Below, piece after piece: positions 15,976 to 24,889 of a stretch of 64,000 nt of DNA. Source of the stretch: an uncultured Bacteroidales bacterium (GTDB taxonomy: Bacteria > Bacteroidota > Bacteroidia > Bacteroidales > UBA932); the NCBI GenBank assembly GCA_944326355.1, contig CALVDO010000001.1, positions 62,001 to 126,000 on the forward strand. Direction: 5' to 3'. Each line of letters starts with the position of its first letter. Within the stretch, counting starts at the first letter, position 1. A program made the translations under genes and the position numbers. The notes below the pieces were generated by a model that ran no database searches, was not told the DNA's origin, and was given only the letters and a program-made list of their open reading frames with translations.

Positions 15976-18564
15976 TCAGAACTGCTGTCCGATCACGAAG
16001 TGGAACTGGCTTCCGCCGTATGTAGGATCATCAAATCCATATCCCCAGTCGACTCCGAGAAGTCCGATCATCGGAAGGAAGACCCTGACTCCGACTCCCG
16101 CCGACCTCTTGATCTGGAACGGATTGAAATCCCTGATGTCCGACCAGCAGTTTCCTCCCTCAAGGAAGATGAGCGCAAAGATCGTGGACTGAGGCTGAAG
16201 CACAACAGGATAACGCAGCTCAACCGTGAACTTGTCGTACACATTTCCGGAATATGCCGATCCTCCGTTGCTGTACGGGGTCAGAGTCGTAGGGGTGAGG
16301 GAGTAGTTCTCGTATCCCCTCAGAGAGATGACCTCCGTTCCGTAAGTGTTGTATCCCGACATTCCGTCTCCTCCGAGAAGGAAGCCCTCGAACGGCGAAT
16401 AGCCCCAGTTTCTGTTGTAGTAGCCCAGATAGCCGAACTGTGCGCGTGCCATAAGGACAAGATCTCCGACAAGCTTGGTGTATATGGCCCCCTTGAACGA
16501 CCACTTGTGATATTCAATCCATTTGTAGCGGTCTTCCGAAGACTGGAGATCATAGTTGATGTCCCTCCAGCTGGACACTCTCGTAGGGTTGCCGTTCTCG
16601 TCGAGCACTCCCTTGTTCTTCTTCCTGAGCAGCGAATATGGCGGCGTCAGCTGAAGTGAAAGGCTGAACTCCGAGCCCTGACGCGGATATATCTGCTGGT
16701 CGGTGGAAGTCCTCGAAAGGCTTATCGTATAGCTGAGGTTATGAGAGATACCGGTGTTGAAGAGGAAGTTGTAGTTCCAGTTCTGGAGCTTGTACGTCTG
16801 CCAGCTGAGCTGGTTGTAGAGCACGAAATAGTTGTCCGGCCATTTGAGGCGCGTTCCTATTCCGGCCGCAAGACCGTACACCTCCATATATTCGTCATTG
16901 TTGAGAATATTGAATGCTATGTATGAGTTGGTCTGCCTCGTGTAGTATGCAGACACGCTCAGCGAAGTAGGCTTCTTTCCGAAAAGCCACGGCTCCATGA
17001 AGCTCGCCGAAAGGCTGGTGTAATATGTTCCGTTCGTCTGGAACCTTATAGCGAGATTCTGCGCGTCGCCCAGCGGCACAGGCCTCCATGCGGACTTGTC
17101 GAAGAGTCTTCTCGTCGAAAAGTTGTTGAAGCTGACTCCGACGGTCGCCACGAAGGTGTTTCCGCCCCATCCTCCCGAAAGCTCAAGCGTACTCGAAGGC
17201 TTCTCCGTCACGTTATATACTATGTCGACGGTGTTGTTGAGCTGGTTAGGAATAATCGAATATCCGGTCGACGGGTCGGTTATGGCTTCCGGATCGAACT
17301 GCCCCATCGATGCGATTTCCCTTATTGAGCGTTCAAAGTCGGTCTGGCTGAACAGATACCCCGGCCTTGTGAATATCTGACGGCGCACGACCCTTTCATT
17401 GGTAAGGTCATTTCCGTTGATGATGATATTGTTGAGCGTGGCCGGCTTGCCCTCCACGATCCGCATCTCCACGTCGACGGAGTCACCGACTATGTTCAGC
17501 TCGACAGGCTGGATGTTGAAAAAGAGATATCCGTTGTCCCTGTACAGCTTGGAGACGTCATATTCATTCTGCTTCCCGCCGCCGAAAAGCCTCTTCTCCA
17601 TCGTGACCACGTCATAGACGTCGCCCTTGTTGATCATAAGTATGCCGTTGAGCACGTCGGAGGAGTAGACGGAATTTCCTGTCCAGGTTATGTTGCGGAA
17701 ATAATAGCGCTGACCCTCGTCTATCGTGAAGTCGATCTCGAGCCTGTCAGGCTCCACATAATACATCGTGTCCTTGACAATCCTGGCGTCCCTGAATCCC
17801 GCCTCATTGAAGGCGCTGATCAGGCTGCGCTTGTCATTGGCATATTCCTTCTCATTGAATTTCTTGGAGCTGAAGAAGTTGATCAGTCTTGCGTCCTTAG
17901 TCTTCTTCATCGATCTTACGAGCTTCGACTCCTTCACGTTGTCGTTGCCGGTGAAAGTTATCTTCTTGATCTTCACCTTGCTCTTCCTGTCTACAGCGAA
18001 ATTGACCCTTATCGCGCTCTTTACCAGAGTGTCCCTCTTGGTCTGAATGTCCACTTCGGTGAGCAGGAAGCCCTTTTCCTTATAATATCTCTTGATTATG
18101 TCCGTGGCGGTCTTGGCCACATAGTCCGAAAATTCGCCTCCCCTGCGGAGATTGAGTCTCTCCATGAGCTCCTTCTGCTCCCCCGACTTCACTCCGGTGA
18201 ATGTCCATCTCGACACTCTGGGCCGCTCTGTGATGCAGATCTTGAAGAAGGCGGTGTCCCTTGTCGGGGTTATGGAGTCGATCGCGATCGCCACATCCTC
18301 GAAATAGCGCTGGAACCACAGCCTTTCCACGATTGAAGAGACGTCGTCGCCCGGAACCGTCACCGAAAGCCCCTTCTGCAGACCGGACACCTGAATTATC
18401 TGATCAGGACTGAAGTAGTGATTCCCCTCTACCGTGACGCCTCCTACGACATATTTCCGCGGATTATTGTAATCTACCGTTATTTCACTTTGCTTGAGCT
18501 GAGCCATTGCGGGGAGACAGAATGCGGACAGCAGCACAAGAAAGAATGTTCGGCGTAATATCAT
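15976..18564 (-). CDS. bamA: Outer-membrane protein assembly factor BamA
   Basis: 862 residues, the expected length for Bacteroidota BamA. A signal peptide (MILRRTFFLVLLSAFCLPAMAQ) is followed by about five POTRA domains to residue ~420 (for example KIKKITFTGNDNVKESKLV and RYYFRNITWTGNSVYSSDV) and a 16-strand Omp85 barrel. The chain ends in a strand with a terminal Phe (FHFVIGQQF), the beta-signal for barrel insertion. The barrel shows the lid-loop region typical of Omp85 proteins (SGWGGNTFVATVGVSFNNFS just after the last POTRA). It folds and inserts outer-membrane proteins together with BamD, encoded at 27071. It lies in the nadK-uppS-bamA-skp group and has its own promoter-like box. Confidence 0.96.
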   Translation of the reverse strand: MILRRTFFLVLLSAFCLPAMAQLKQSEITVDYNNPRKYVVGGVTVEGNHYFSPDQIIQVSGLQKGLSVTVPGDDVSSIVERLWFQRYFEDVAIAIDSITPTRDTAFFKICITERPRVSRWTFTGVKSGEQKELMERLNLRRGGEFSDYVAKTATDIIKRYYKEKGFLLTEVDIQTKRDTLVKSAIRVNFAVDRKSKVKIKKITFTGNDNVKESKLVRSMKKTKDARLINFFSSKKFNEKEYANDKRSLISAFNEAGFRDARIVKDTMYYVEPDRLEIDFTIDEGQRYYFRNITWTGNSVYSSDVLNGILMINKGDVYDVVTMEKRLFGGGKQNEYDVSKLYRDNGYLFFNIQPVELNIVGDSVDVEMRIVEGKPATLNNIIINGNDLTNERVVRRQIFTRPGYLFSQTDFERSIREIASMGQFDPEAITDPSTGYSIIPNQLNNTVDIVYNVTEKPSSTLELSGGWGGNTFVATVGVSFNNFSTRRLFDKSAWRPVPLGDAQNLAIRFQTNGTYYTSLSASFMEPWLFGKKPTSLSVSAYYTRQTNSYIAFNILNNDEYMEVYGLAAGIGTRLKWPDNYFVLYNQLSWQTYKLQNWNYNFLFNTGISHNLSYTISLSRTSTDQQIYPRQGSEFSLSLQLTPPYSLLRKKNKGVLDENGNPTRVSSWRDINYDLQSSEDRYKWIEYHKWSFKGAIYTKLVGDLVLMARAQFGYLGYYNRNWGYSPFEGFLLGGDGMSGYNTYGTEVISLRGYENYSLTPTTLTPYSNGGSAYSGNVYDKFTVELRYPVVLQPQSTIFALIFLEGGNCWSDIRDFNPFQIKRSAGVGVRVFLPMIGLLGVDWGYGFDDPTYGGSQFHFVIGQQF

Positions 18565-18619
18565 CTCTTCTTCTGTAACAAAAGTGAAAATCTGTTCAAT
18601 TAAAATTCAATAAGAAGTG

Positions 18620-18627
18620 CAAATATA
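18620..18627 (-). promoter_or_regulatory. Bacteroidota -7 box for bamA
   Basis: On the minus strand TATATTTG matches TAnnTTTG. It lies 56 bases before the bamA ATG and just after the uppS stop, so bamA and skp may be transcribed independently of uppS. No TTTG is seen at -33. Confidence 0.45.
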
Positions 18628-18632
18628 GGGAT

Positions 18633-19355
18633 TTATTTGACTTTTCCATACCGTCTGTCCCGTTTTGCATATTCGGCGAGGGCTGCCCTGAACTCATCCT
18701 TACGGAAATCGGGCCAAAGGACTTCGGTGAAGAGGAACTCTGAATACGCCGCCTGCCAAAGCATGTAATTGCTGAGCCGGCACTCTCCGGAAGTTCTGAT
18801 TATCAGGTCGGGATCGGGTATGCCCGCAGTCACGAGATACCCGGAGAAATCTTCCGTCCGCATATTCTCCACGTCTGCCCTCCTCTCAGGATGGTCGGCG
18901 AGTTCCAGCGCAAGCTTTTTCGCCGCCTCGAGCATGTCCCACTTGCCGCTGTAGCTCAGGAATATCACCAGAGTGAGCCTGTCATTCGCGGCCGTCTGCG
19001 ACATACAGTCGTCTATCATCGCATTCAGCCCGTCCGAGAGCCGCTTCCTGTTGCCGAGGACGACGAATTTCACGCCGTTCCGCATCATGACCGGAAGCTC
19101 ATTCCGCATAGCCTTGACCATCAACTCCATGAGAGTGTGCACCTCATGCTCCGGCCTGTTCCAGTTCTCCTCCGAGAAGGCGAACAGCGACAGATATTTC
19201 ACTCCTTCCTCCACGGCGGCCTCCGTACATGCACGCACACTGTCCACCCCCGAGGCGTGCCCATACACCCTCTCCTTTCCGCGCTCCTCGGCCCAGCGGC
19301 CGTTTCCGTCCATTATTATGGACACGTGAGCCGGGATTCTACCGTTCTCTTCCAT
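18633..19355 (-). CDS. uppS: Undecaprenyl diphosphate synthase
   Basis: 240 residues of a cis-prenyltransferase. The catalytic Asp and substrate-binding loop appear in SIIMDGNGRWAEERGKERVYGH; further signature segments are FAFSEENWNRP and the C-terminal RTSGECRLSNYMLWQAAYSEF. It adds isopentenyl units to farnesyl diphosphate to make the C55 carrier needed for peptidoglycan (see mraY and murG at the end of the window) and for surface glycans. It follows nadK by 44 bases. Confidence 0.96.
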   Translation of the reverse strand: MEENGRIPAHVSIIMDGNGRWAEERGKERVYGHASGVDSVRACTEAAVEEGVKYLSLFAFSEENWNRPEHEVHTLMELMVKAMRNELPVMMRNGVKFVVLGNRKRLSDGLNAMIDDCMSQTAANDRLTLVIFLSYSGKWDMLEAAKKLALELADHPERRADVENMRTEDFSGYLVTAGIPDPDLIIRTSGECRLSNYMLWQAAYSEFLFTEVLWPDFRKDEFRAALAEYAKRDRRYGKVK

Positions 19356-19399
19356 CCGTTGATTATGAAATCCTAAAATTAAAACATTCAGACCGCGAT

Positions 19400-20239
19400 T
19401 TACAGGTCTCTTCCGTTTCTGATGTCTTCTCCCCAGAACAATTTGCTCGTCAAGGCGTTTATGAAGTTGGATCCGTCGAGACGGACACGCTTAAGCGAAA
19501 ATTGTGCCACTGATATGACCACCTTAAGCTCCGGTCCCGCCTCCACTGTCCTGTTGTCCATTGTGAACATCACCGAGGAGTCTCTCGAACGCAGCCCGAG
19601 ACTTATTCTGGACGAATCCGGGACTATGAGAGGCCGGACGTTGAGATTGTGCGGAGAGATCGGCGAGATTATCAGCACTTTCGACTCCGGAAGCACGATC
19701 GGCCCCCCGACGCTCAGCGAATAAGCCGTCGAGCCGGAACTTGTGGCCACAAGAAGGCCGTCAGCCCAGTAAGTCGGGAGAGCTGTCCCGTCTATCGACA
19801 CGTCAACCCCGAGCATCGCCGCCCCGAAGCGGTGTACCGTCATCTCGTTCAGGGCAAAAGGCCATGAGTCCACAGCCGGGCAACCGGTCGGGCCGGACAG
19901 GCAGGCATGGAGCAGGGAACGCTCCTCCAGCGAATACTTCCCGCTGAGGACGGCGTCAGCCACCTGGTCGGGACCGTTCTCCGACAGGAAGCCGAGGCGT
20001 CCGAGATTCATGCCCAGCACAGGGATGCCGGAGTCGCCGACCAGAACAGCCGAGGAGAGGAACGTGCCGTCCCCTCCTATGCTCACGAGCATGTCCGTGT
20101 CGCCGACGCTCAGTCCGGCCTTGTCCTCCACGTCATAGACCTCACATCCCCCGTCCGAAAGCCGTTCCTTCAGCCTCAATATCCGGCCGTCTCCCGTCAG
20201 CTTCCGGTTTCTCAAATATACGCCTATCTTCATCTTCAC
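19400..20239 (-). CDS. nadK: NAD kinase
   Basis: 279 residues. The NAD kinase signature GGDGT is present in LVSIGGDGTFLSS and the second block in NLGRLGFLSE; the C-terminal domain carries YWADGLLVATSSGSTAYSLS, the Gly/Ser-rich nucleotide-binding segment. The enzyme makes NADP from NAD and ATP. It is the first gene of the group leading to uppS, bamA and skp and is divergent from pdxJ. Start may be ATG 20239 or 20233 (MKIGVYLR), the latter closer to homologues. A TAACTTTA box (one mismatch to TAnnTTTG) lies near 20255 on this strand. Confidence 0.95.
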   Translation of the reverse strand: MKMKIGVYLRNRKLTGDGRILRLKERLSDGGCEVYDVEDKAGLSVGDTDMLVSIGGDGTFLSSAVLVGDSGIPVLGMNLGRLGFLSENGPDQVADAVLSGKYSLEERSLLHACLSGPTGCPAVDSWPFALNEMTVHRFGAAMLGVDVSIDGTALPTYWADGLLVATSSGSTAYSLSVGGPIVLPESKVLIISPISPHNLNVRPLIVPDSSRISLGLRSRDSSVMFTMDNRTVEAGPELKVVISVAQFSLKRVRLDGSNFINALTSKLFWGEDIRNGRDL

Positions 20240-20292
20240 CGGTTTTCATCAGTAAAGTTACAAGTTTCCTGAAGATTTTGAACAATAATGCC

Positions 20293-20300
20293 TATTTTTG
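20293..20300 (+). promoter_or_regulatory. Bacteroidota -7 box for pdxJ
   Basis: TATTTTTG matches TAnnTTTG. A start of transcription near 20307 would leave a leader of about 16 bases before the pdxJ ATG. A TTTG occurs at 20277-20280, which is too close to serve as a standard -33 element. Confidence 0.5.
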
Positions 20301-20322
20301 TCCCGCAAAAACATGACAGGAA

Positions 20323-21066
20323 ATGACGAGACTCAGCGTAAACATAAACAAGATAGCGACATTGAGAAACGCCAGAGGCGGAAACATGCCCGACGTGACG
20401 AAAGCCGCGCTTGACTGCGAAAGATTCGGCGCCGAAGGCATCACGGTTCATCCGAGGCCGGACGAGAGACACATAAGGTATTCCGACGTGAGAGAGATCA
20501 GGCCGCTCGTCAGGACAGAATTCAATATCGAGGGCAATCCCATACCTTCGTTCATCGACCTTGTCCTTGAGGTCGTGCCGGACCAGGTGACGCTCGTGCC
20601 CGACGCGGCCGACGCCATAACGTCCAATGCCGGATGGGACACCATAAGGAACAGGAGCTTCCTGACCGACGTGTGCGCCGCCTTCAGAGAGAAGGGGATA
20701 CGCACCTCAATATTCATCGGGGCAGATCCCGCGATGGCGGAGGGGGCTGCCATGTGCGGATGCGACCGGGTCGAGCTCTACACCGAGCCATACGCGGCAG
20801 GCTATGCTTCCGACAGGGCCGGAGCCGTGAGCCCTTTCATCCTGACTGCGCGTAAAGCCAGGGAATGCGGACTGGGAGTGAATGCGGGTCATGATCTCAA
20901 CCTTGACAATCTTGAATTTTTCGTAAGGAGCATCCCGTGGACCGCCGAAGTGTCGATCGGCCACGCCATAATCTGCGACGCCCTCTATCTGGGCCTGGAA
21001 AAGACGATCGCCGAATATCTCAAGCGCACGAAAGCGGCGGAAGGCATGGAAACCAATAATTTTTAG
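20323..21066 (+). CDS. pdxJ: Pyridoxine 5'-phosphate synthase
   Basis: 247 residues. PdxJ condenses 1-deoxyxylulose 5-phosphate with 3-amino-2-oxopropyl phosphate to make pyridoxine 5'-phosphate (vitamin B6). The family opening [18 protein letters not shown], the catalytic Glu/His block [16 protein letters not shown] and the phosphate loop in [16 protein letters not shown] are all present. It is divergent from nadK, the normal Bacteroidota arrangement. Confidence 0.96.
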   Translation: MTRLSVNINKIATLRNARGGNMPDVTKAALDCERFGAEGITVHPRPDERHIRYSDVREIRPLVRTEFNIEGNPIPSFIDLVLEVVPDQVTLVPDAADAITSNAGWDTIRNRSFLTDVCAAFREKGIRTSIFIGADPAMAEGAAMCGCDRVELYTEPYAAGYASDRAGAVSPFILTARKARECGLGVNAGHDLNLDNLEFFVRSIPWTAEVSIGHAIICDALYLGLEKTIAEYLKRTKAAEGMETNNF

Positions 21067-21084
21067 ACATTACGGATTTTTCGT

Positions 21085-21092
21085 TATATTTG
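21085..21092 (+). promoter_or_regulatory. Bacteroidota -7 box for the second OmpH gene
   Basis: TATATTTG matches TAnnTTTG, with a T-rich stretch 20 bases upstream (21061-21064) in the -33 position. The predicted start of transcription (about 21099) leaves a leader of almost 100 bases before the ATG at 21196. Confidence 0.55.
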
Positions 21093-21094
21093 CC

Positions 21095-21131
21095 GTTCCG
21101 GCAATTTGTACGATCCGCGGACTGCCGGAAC
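21095..21131 (+). promoter_or_regulatory. Inverted repeat just downstream of the ompH2 promoter
   Basis: GTTCCGGCA at 21095-21103 pairs perfectly with TGCCGGAAC at 21123-21131 across a 19-base loop. It begins three bases after the -7 box and covers the expected start of transcription. No T-run follows, so it is not a classical terminator for pdxJ; it could be a protein-binding site or a leader hairpin. Confidence 0.5.
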
Positions 21132-21195
21132 ATGGTTGCGTCCGCCGATTCCAAGACACGCATGACTATAATAATTAAAAGATAATTCACAGACG

Positions 21196-21816
21196 ATGAA
21201 AAACGCATCTTTAATCATCAGCATCATTGCCTTAGCTGCTGTTGCTGTATTCGGGACTCTGTCTTTGACAGACAACGGGGGCAAGTCCTCCTCAACGGTT
21301 TCGGCCAATGACAGCACCGCCGTATCAGCGGTGAAGGGAGACATTGTGTACATCCAGCTCGACCGGATTCTTCAGGAATACGACATGGCCAATGACCTGA
21401 GATCCGTGGTGGAGACCAAGATACAGAACATCCAGGCGGAAGTGGACAGAAGAGGCAAGAAGCTCGAGAGCGACGTCAACGACTTCCAGAACAAGATCAA
21501 CAAGGGGCTGATGACAAGATCGGTGGCCGAGGCGCAGGGAGCCAAACTCCAGCAGCAGGAGGCCGAGTTCAACAACTTCGCCAACCAGAAGAACAACGAG
21601 ATCATCGAAGAGCAGACCGTGATGATGAACCAGCTCGCGGATGCCATCAAGACCTATCTCGACAAATACAATCAGGAGAAACAGTACGCCCTCATCCTCA
21701 CCAATCAGGGCGGAGCTCCGGTCATAACCGGCGATGCAGGCCTTGACATCACGGACGAGGTGCTCGCAGGGCTCAATGAGGAGTACGTCAAGACCAAGAG
21801 CAAAAAGAACGAATAG
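21196..21816 (+). CDS. Second OmpH/Skp-like protein
   Basis: 206 residues. The N terminus is a signal peptide or anchor (MKNASLIISIIALAAVAVFG), followed by a short Ser/Thr-rich spacer, then the OmpH fold: IVYIQLDRILQEYDMANDL, a long coiled-coil (about 75-150), and the return strand YALILTNQGGAPVITG. It differs from the first Skp-like protein in lacking a clear cleavage motif and having a longer spacer, so it could remain membrane-anchored. In many Bacteroidota two OmpH genes lie in tandem after bamA; here this copy is 5 kb away on the opposite strand. The following glycosyltransferase starts 13 bases after its stop. Confidence 0.88.
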   Translation: MKNASLIISIIALAAVAVFGTLSLTDNGGKSSSTVSANDSTAVSAVKGDIVYIQLDRILQEYDMANDLRSVVETKIQNIQAEVDRRGKKLESDVNDFQNKINKGLMTRSVAEAQGAKLQQQEAEFNNFANQKNNEIIEEQTVMMNQLADAIKTYLDKYNQEKQYALILTNQGGAPVITGDAGLDITDEVLAGLNEEYVKTKSKKNE

Positions 21817-21829
21817 ATTATACTCAGAG

Positions 21830-23032
21830 TTGAAAATAGCCATACTGTCCTGCTTTTACCCCTACAGAGGTGGCATTTCCCAGTTCAACGCCTGCCTGTA
21901 CGGCGAACTCGGGAAGAGGCATACCGTAAAGGCGTTCAACTTCAAGAGACAATATCCGTCGCTGCTGTTCCCAGGAAAGACTCAGTATGTGACGGAAGAC
22001 GATGAGGCCGTACCGGTGGAGAGCGTCTCCCTGCTGGATACGGCCAATCCTCTTACATACGGCAGGACGGCCGAGGCCATACGCGCATGGAAACCGGATC
22101 TTCTGCTGGTCAGATACTGGATGTCGTACTTCGCCCCGTCGCTCGGCTATATCACCAGACGACTCAGAAAGGACTGCACCGTGATATCCATCCTCGACAA
22201 TGTCGTTCCTCACGAGAGGAGATTCTTCGACACTCCCCTGACGAAGTATTTTCTCGGCGGAAGCGACGGCTGCGTGACCCTGTGCGAAGCCGTGGGCAAA
22301 GACCTGCTCAGGCTGAAGCCCGACGCGAGGCATATCGTGATCCAGCATCCGTTGTACTCGCATTTCGGACTGAAGAAGCCGAGGGAGGAGGCGGAGAGGA
22401 AGCTCGGACTGGAGCCCGGGAAAAAGAACATACTCTTCTTCGGCCTGATACGGGAATACAAGGGACTCGACGTGCTTCTTGAGGCATTCGGCGAGCTTGG
22501 ACCTGAATATCAGCTCATCGTGGCAGGCGAGCCCTACGGCTCGTTCGAAAGGTATCAGGAGATAATCAGCCGTCTGCCGGCCCCCGACAGGGTCAAGACC
22601 TTCTTAAGATACGTGAAGGACTCGGAGGTATCGGACTTCTTCTCGGCAGCCGACGTCACCGTCCTTCCTTACAGGAGCGCGACACAGAGCGGCATCAGCT
22701 CAGTCTCATACCATTTCGAGGTCCCGATGATCGTCACCGCCACAGGCGGTCTGAAAGAGACGATAGGAGACCGAGGCACAGGACTTGTGGCGGAGGAATG
22801 CACTCCGGAGGCCGTTCTTGAAGAGATCAGGAGGTATTTCTCCGATCCGGGAATACGGGACAGCTGCATAGCCTGCATAAGGGAGGAAAAGGAACGGCTG
22901 TCGTGGAGCTCTTTCTGCGGGAAACTCATGGACTTCGCGGAAGAGCTGCGAGCTACGAAACACGAACTTGGAGCCGGACAGAGCGGAAGCCGGGAGCCGG
23001 ACGGAATGAAAGATAAACGGGAAAAGATATGA
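21830..23032 (+). CDS. Glycosyltransferase, family 4 type
   Basis: 400 residues starting from TTG at 21830, which gives a typical GT-B N terminus (KIAILSCFYPYRGGISQFNA). The donor-binding half has NILFFGLIREYKGLDVLLEAF, YRSATQSGISSVSYHFEVP and TATGGLKETIGDRGTGLV, normal for GT4 enzymes, although the usual E-x7-E is replaced by a QSGISSVSYH segment. No ATG is available in frame without extending deep into the upstream gene. The stop overlaps the start of the LysM gene (ATGA), so the two are coupled. It probably transfers a sugar onto a lipid or surface glycan; donor and acceptor are unknown. Confidence 0.82.
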   Translation: MKIAILSCFYPYRGGISQFNACLYGELGKRHTVKAFNFKRQYPSLLFPGKTQYVTEDDEAVPVESVSLLDTANPLTYGRTAEAIRAWKPDLLLVRYWMSYFAPSLGYITRRLRKDCTVISILDNVVPHERRFFDTPLTKYFLGGSDGCVTLCEAVGKDLLRLKPDARHIVIQHPLYSHFGLKKPREEAERKLGLEPGKKNILFFGLIREYKGLDVLLEAFGELGPEYQLIVAGEPYGSFERYQEIISRLPAPDRVKTFLRYVKDSEVSDFFSAADVTVLPYRSATQSGISSVSYHFEVPMIVTATGGLKETIGDRGTGLVAEECTPEAVLEEIRRYFSDPGIRDSCIACIREEKERLSWSSFCGKLMDFAEELRATKHELGAGQSGSREPDGMKDKREKI

Positions 23033-24828
23033 GAGGCAGATTTTGGATCACGGCCGCAGCGGCTGTATGCATGATGGCGGCTTCTGCGGAGTCTTACGCT
23101 CAGTATCAGCAGGCGCCTGTGACCATTTCTAAAGAGAAAGTCAGAATGGGAGGGAAGGTGTACTACTCCCATATTGTACTTGAGAAGCAGACCCTCTATT
23201 CGATAAGCAAGGCCTACGGCGTAAGCATCGATGACATTCTCGATGCGAATCCGGCGCTGAAAGAGAGCGGGCTCAAGAAAAACGCGATAATTCTCATACC
23301 TGAGTCATCCGCTGACGCCGCCGCAGCCCCCCGCAGAGAAGACGATGCGACGCAGGCCGCGGGAGAGAGAAGCCATGAAGCGGCGGACATGGAGACGGCG
23401 GTCGCCGCGCCTGCACAAGACGGAGGGAAAGAGGCGGATGCCGATGACGTCGACAGTCCGAAGAAGGACAGAAAAAAGAAGAAGGGGACTGCCGGAAAGG
23501 ACGATGACGTATTCGTCACTCATACAGTCAGATGGTATGAGGACCTTGACGTCATATCCGAAAAATATGGAGTCCCGGTGGATATCATAATGAAAGTCAA
23601 CGGCCTTACAGGCCGCAAGCTCACCAACAGGCAGAAGCTCAAGATCCCGGCCGACCTTGAGGCATATCTCATCAGGCATCCGGAGTCGGCGGCCTCACGT
23701 CAGGAACAGGAAACTACTCCTGCCGCAGACACTACCGGAGAAAACATTTCTTCCGATCCGAAGTCTCAGGAAACGCCTGTCTCAAAAACCGTGAAGGCCA
23801 TGCTGATGCTTCCCCTTAACACGGGAACGGGGATGACAGGCAGCGAGAACAACATGGATTTCTACTGCGGAGTCCTTCTGGCCGCCAGAGACCTCGGACT
23901 GAACGGGACGGACATCGAGCTGTGCACCTACGATATCTCACGAGGATCTGCAAGAGCCGTGAATGAGGCCGCGTCAGGCTGTGACTTCATCATAGGCCCC
24001 ATATCGACAGGAGACCTGAGGGAAGTACTTACGGGCGTGCCTTCTTCAATCCCGGTGATATCCCCGATAGATCCGAGGGCCGAAGTCCTGGCGAAAGGGC
24101 ATGTCAACTTCATCCAGACCCCTGCCTCGACCCTGGCCCAGTATGCCGACCTTGTCAGCTGGATGAACGAGGAGGCGGGTCCAGAAGACAGGATAGTGGT
24201 GATATACGAAAAAGGGATGAGAGAGACCCCGGAGACCGCTGCCGTTGACTCGCTTATGCAAAAGTCAGGAAGAACATGGTCCTCTTTCTCATACAGCATT
24301 CTCGAAGGAAGGAACGTGCTTTCATCGCTTGAGTCACTCATGAATCCCGCATCGGTAAACCGCGTTCTGATCGTGTCTGAAAGCGAGGCTTTCGTAAATG
24401 ACGTGGTGAGAAACCTCAAGCTGATGATCCATGACAAATACGGCATCGTGCTGTATGGCCCGTCACGGACGAGAGGTTTTGAGACACTGGACGTGGACGA
24501 TCTTCACGCAGTCAATCTACATGTCTCGCTCTCCTACTATGTGGACTACGACAGCCCTGAAGTACAGGAGTTTCTGCTCAAGTACAGAGCATTGTTCAAC
24601 ACGGAGCCCGGAGCTTTCGCCTTTCAGGGATATGACATCATGACATATTTTGTCCGCATGAGGACGAGATACGGCAAGGACTGGACGGACCGCCTTTCGG
24701 AAACCGGGACAGAGCGTATGCTCCAGTCTGACTTCAGATTCAGAAGAAAGGGAGAGGGAGGTCTGGAAAACAGCGGAATAAGACGTGTAGTCTACGGAAG
24801 CGGCTATTCAGTCACACAGCAGAAATGA
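23029..24828 (+). CDS. LysM-repeat protein with periplasmic-binding-like C-terminal domain
   Basis: 599 residues. Signal peptide MRGRFWITAAAAVCMMAASA. Two LysM domains, which bind peptidoglycan, lie at about 40-92 (YYSHIVLEKQTLYSISKAYG) and 162-210 (VTHTVRWYEDLDVISEKYG), separated by a charged linker ending in a Lys block. From about residue 255 a type-1 periplasmic-binding fold follows (VKAMLMLPLNTGTGMTG, CDFIIGPISTGDLREVL, IPVISPIDPRAEVLA, YGIVLYGPSRTRGFETLD), as in Leu/Ile/Val receptors and LpoA-like regulators. This combination is widespread in Bacteroidota with unknown role; sensing or regulating cell-wall synthesis is an inference. It is translationally coupled to the glycosyltransferase. 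Confidence 0.82.
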   Translation: MRGRFWITAAAAVCMMAASAESYAQYQQAPVTISKEKVRMGGKVYYSHIVLEKQTLYSISKAYGVSIDDILDANPALKESGLKKNAIILIPESSADAAAAPRREDDATQAAGERSHEAADMETAVAAPAQDGGKEADADDVDSPKKDRKKKKGTAGKDDDVFVTHTVRWYEDLDVISEKYGVPVDIIMKVNGLTGRKLTNRQKLKIPADLEAYLIRHPESAASRQEQETTPAADTTGENISSDPKSQETPVSKTVKAMLMLPLNTGTGMTGSENNMDFYCGVLLAARDLGLNGTDIELCTYDISRGSARAVNEAASGCDFIIGPISTGDLREVLTGVPSSIPVISPIDPRAEVLAKGHVNFIQTPASTLAQYADLVSWMNEEAGPEDRIVVIYEKGMRETPETAAVDSLMQKSGRTWSSFSYSILEGRNVLSSLESLMNPASVNRVLIVSESEAFVNDVVRNLKLMIHDKYGIVLYGPSRTRGFETLDVDDLHAVNLHVSLSYYVDYDSPEVQEFLLKYRALFNTEPGAFAFQGYDIMTYFVRMRTRYGKDWTDRLSETGTERMLQSDFRFRRKGEGGLENSGIRRVVYGSGYSVTQQK

Positions 24829-24846
24829 CAGAGGGGCTCAAAGCGT

Positions 24847-24883
24847 CGCGCACCCCATCCCAGAGCGCGCACCCCATCCAGAG
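24847..24883 (+). repeat. Tandem 19/18-bp duplication between LysM gene and recN
   Basis: CGCGCACCCCATCCCAGAG at 24847-24865 is followed at once by the same sequence lacking one C (24866-24883). It occupies most of the 61 bases between the convergent LysM-protein and recN genes. Confidence 0.9.
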
Positions 24884-24889
24884 AAAGAA

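Noticed and set aside
24829-24889. Repeats before recN as an insertion-sequence remnant
   Set aside because: Only a 19-bp direct duplication, with no inverted ends or transposase fragments.
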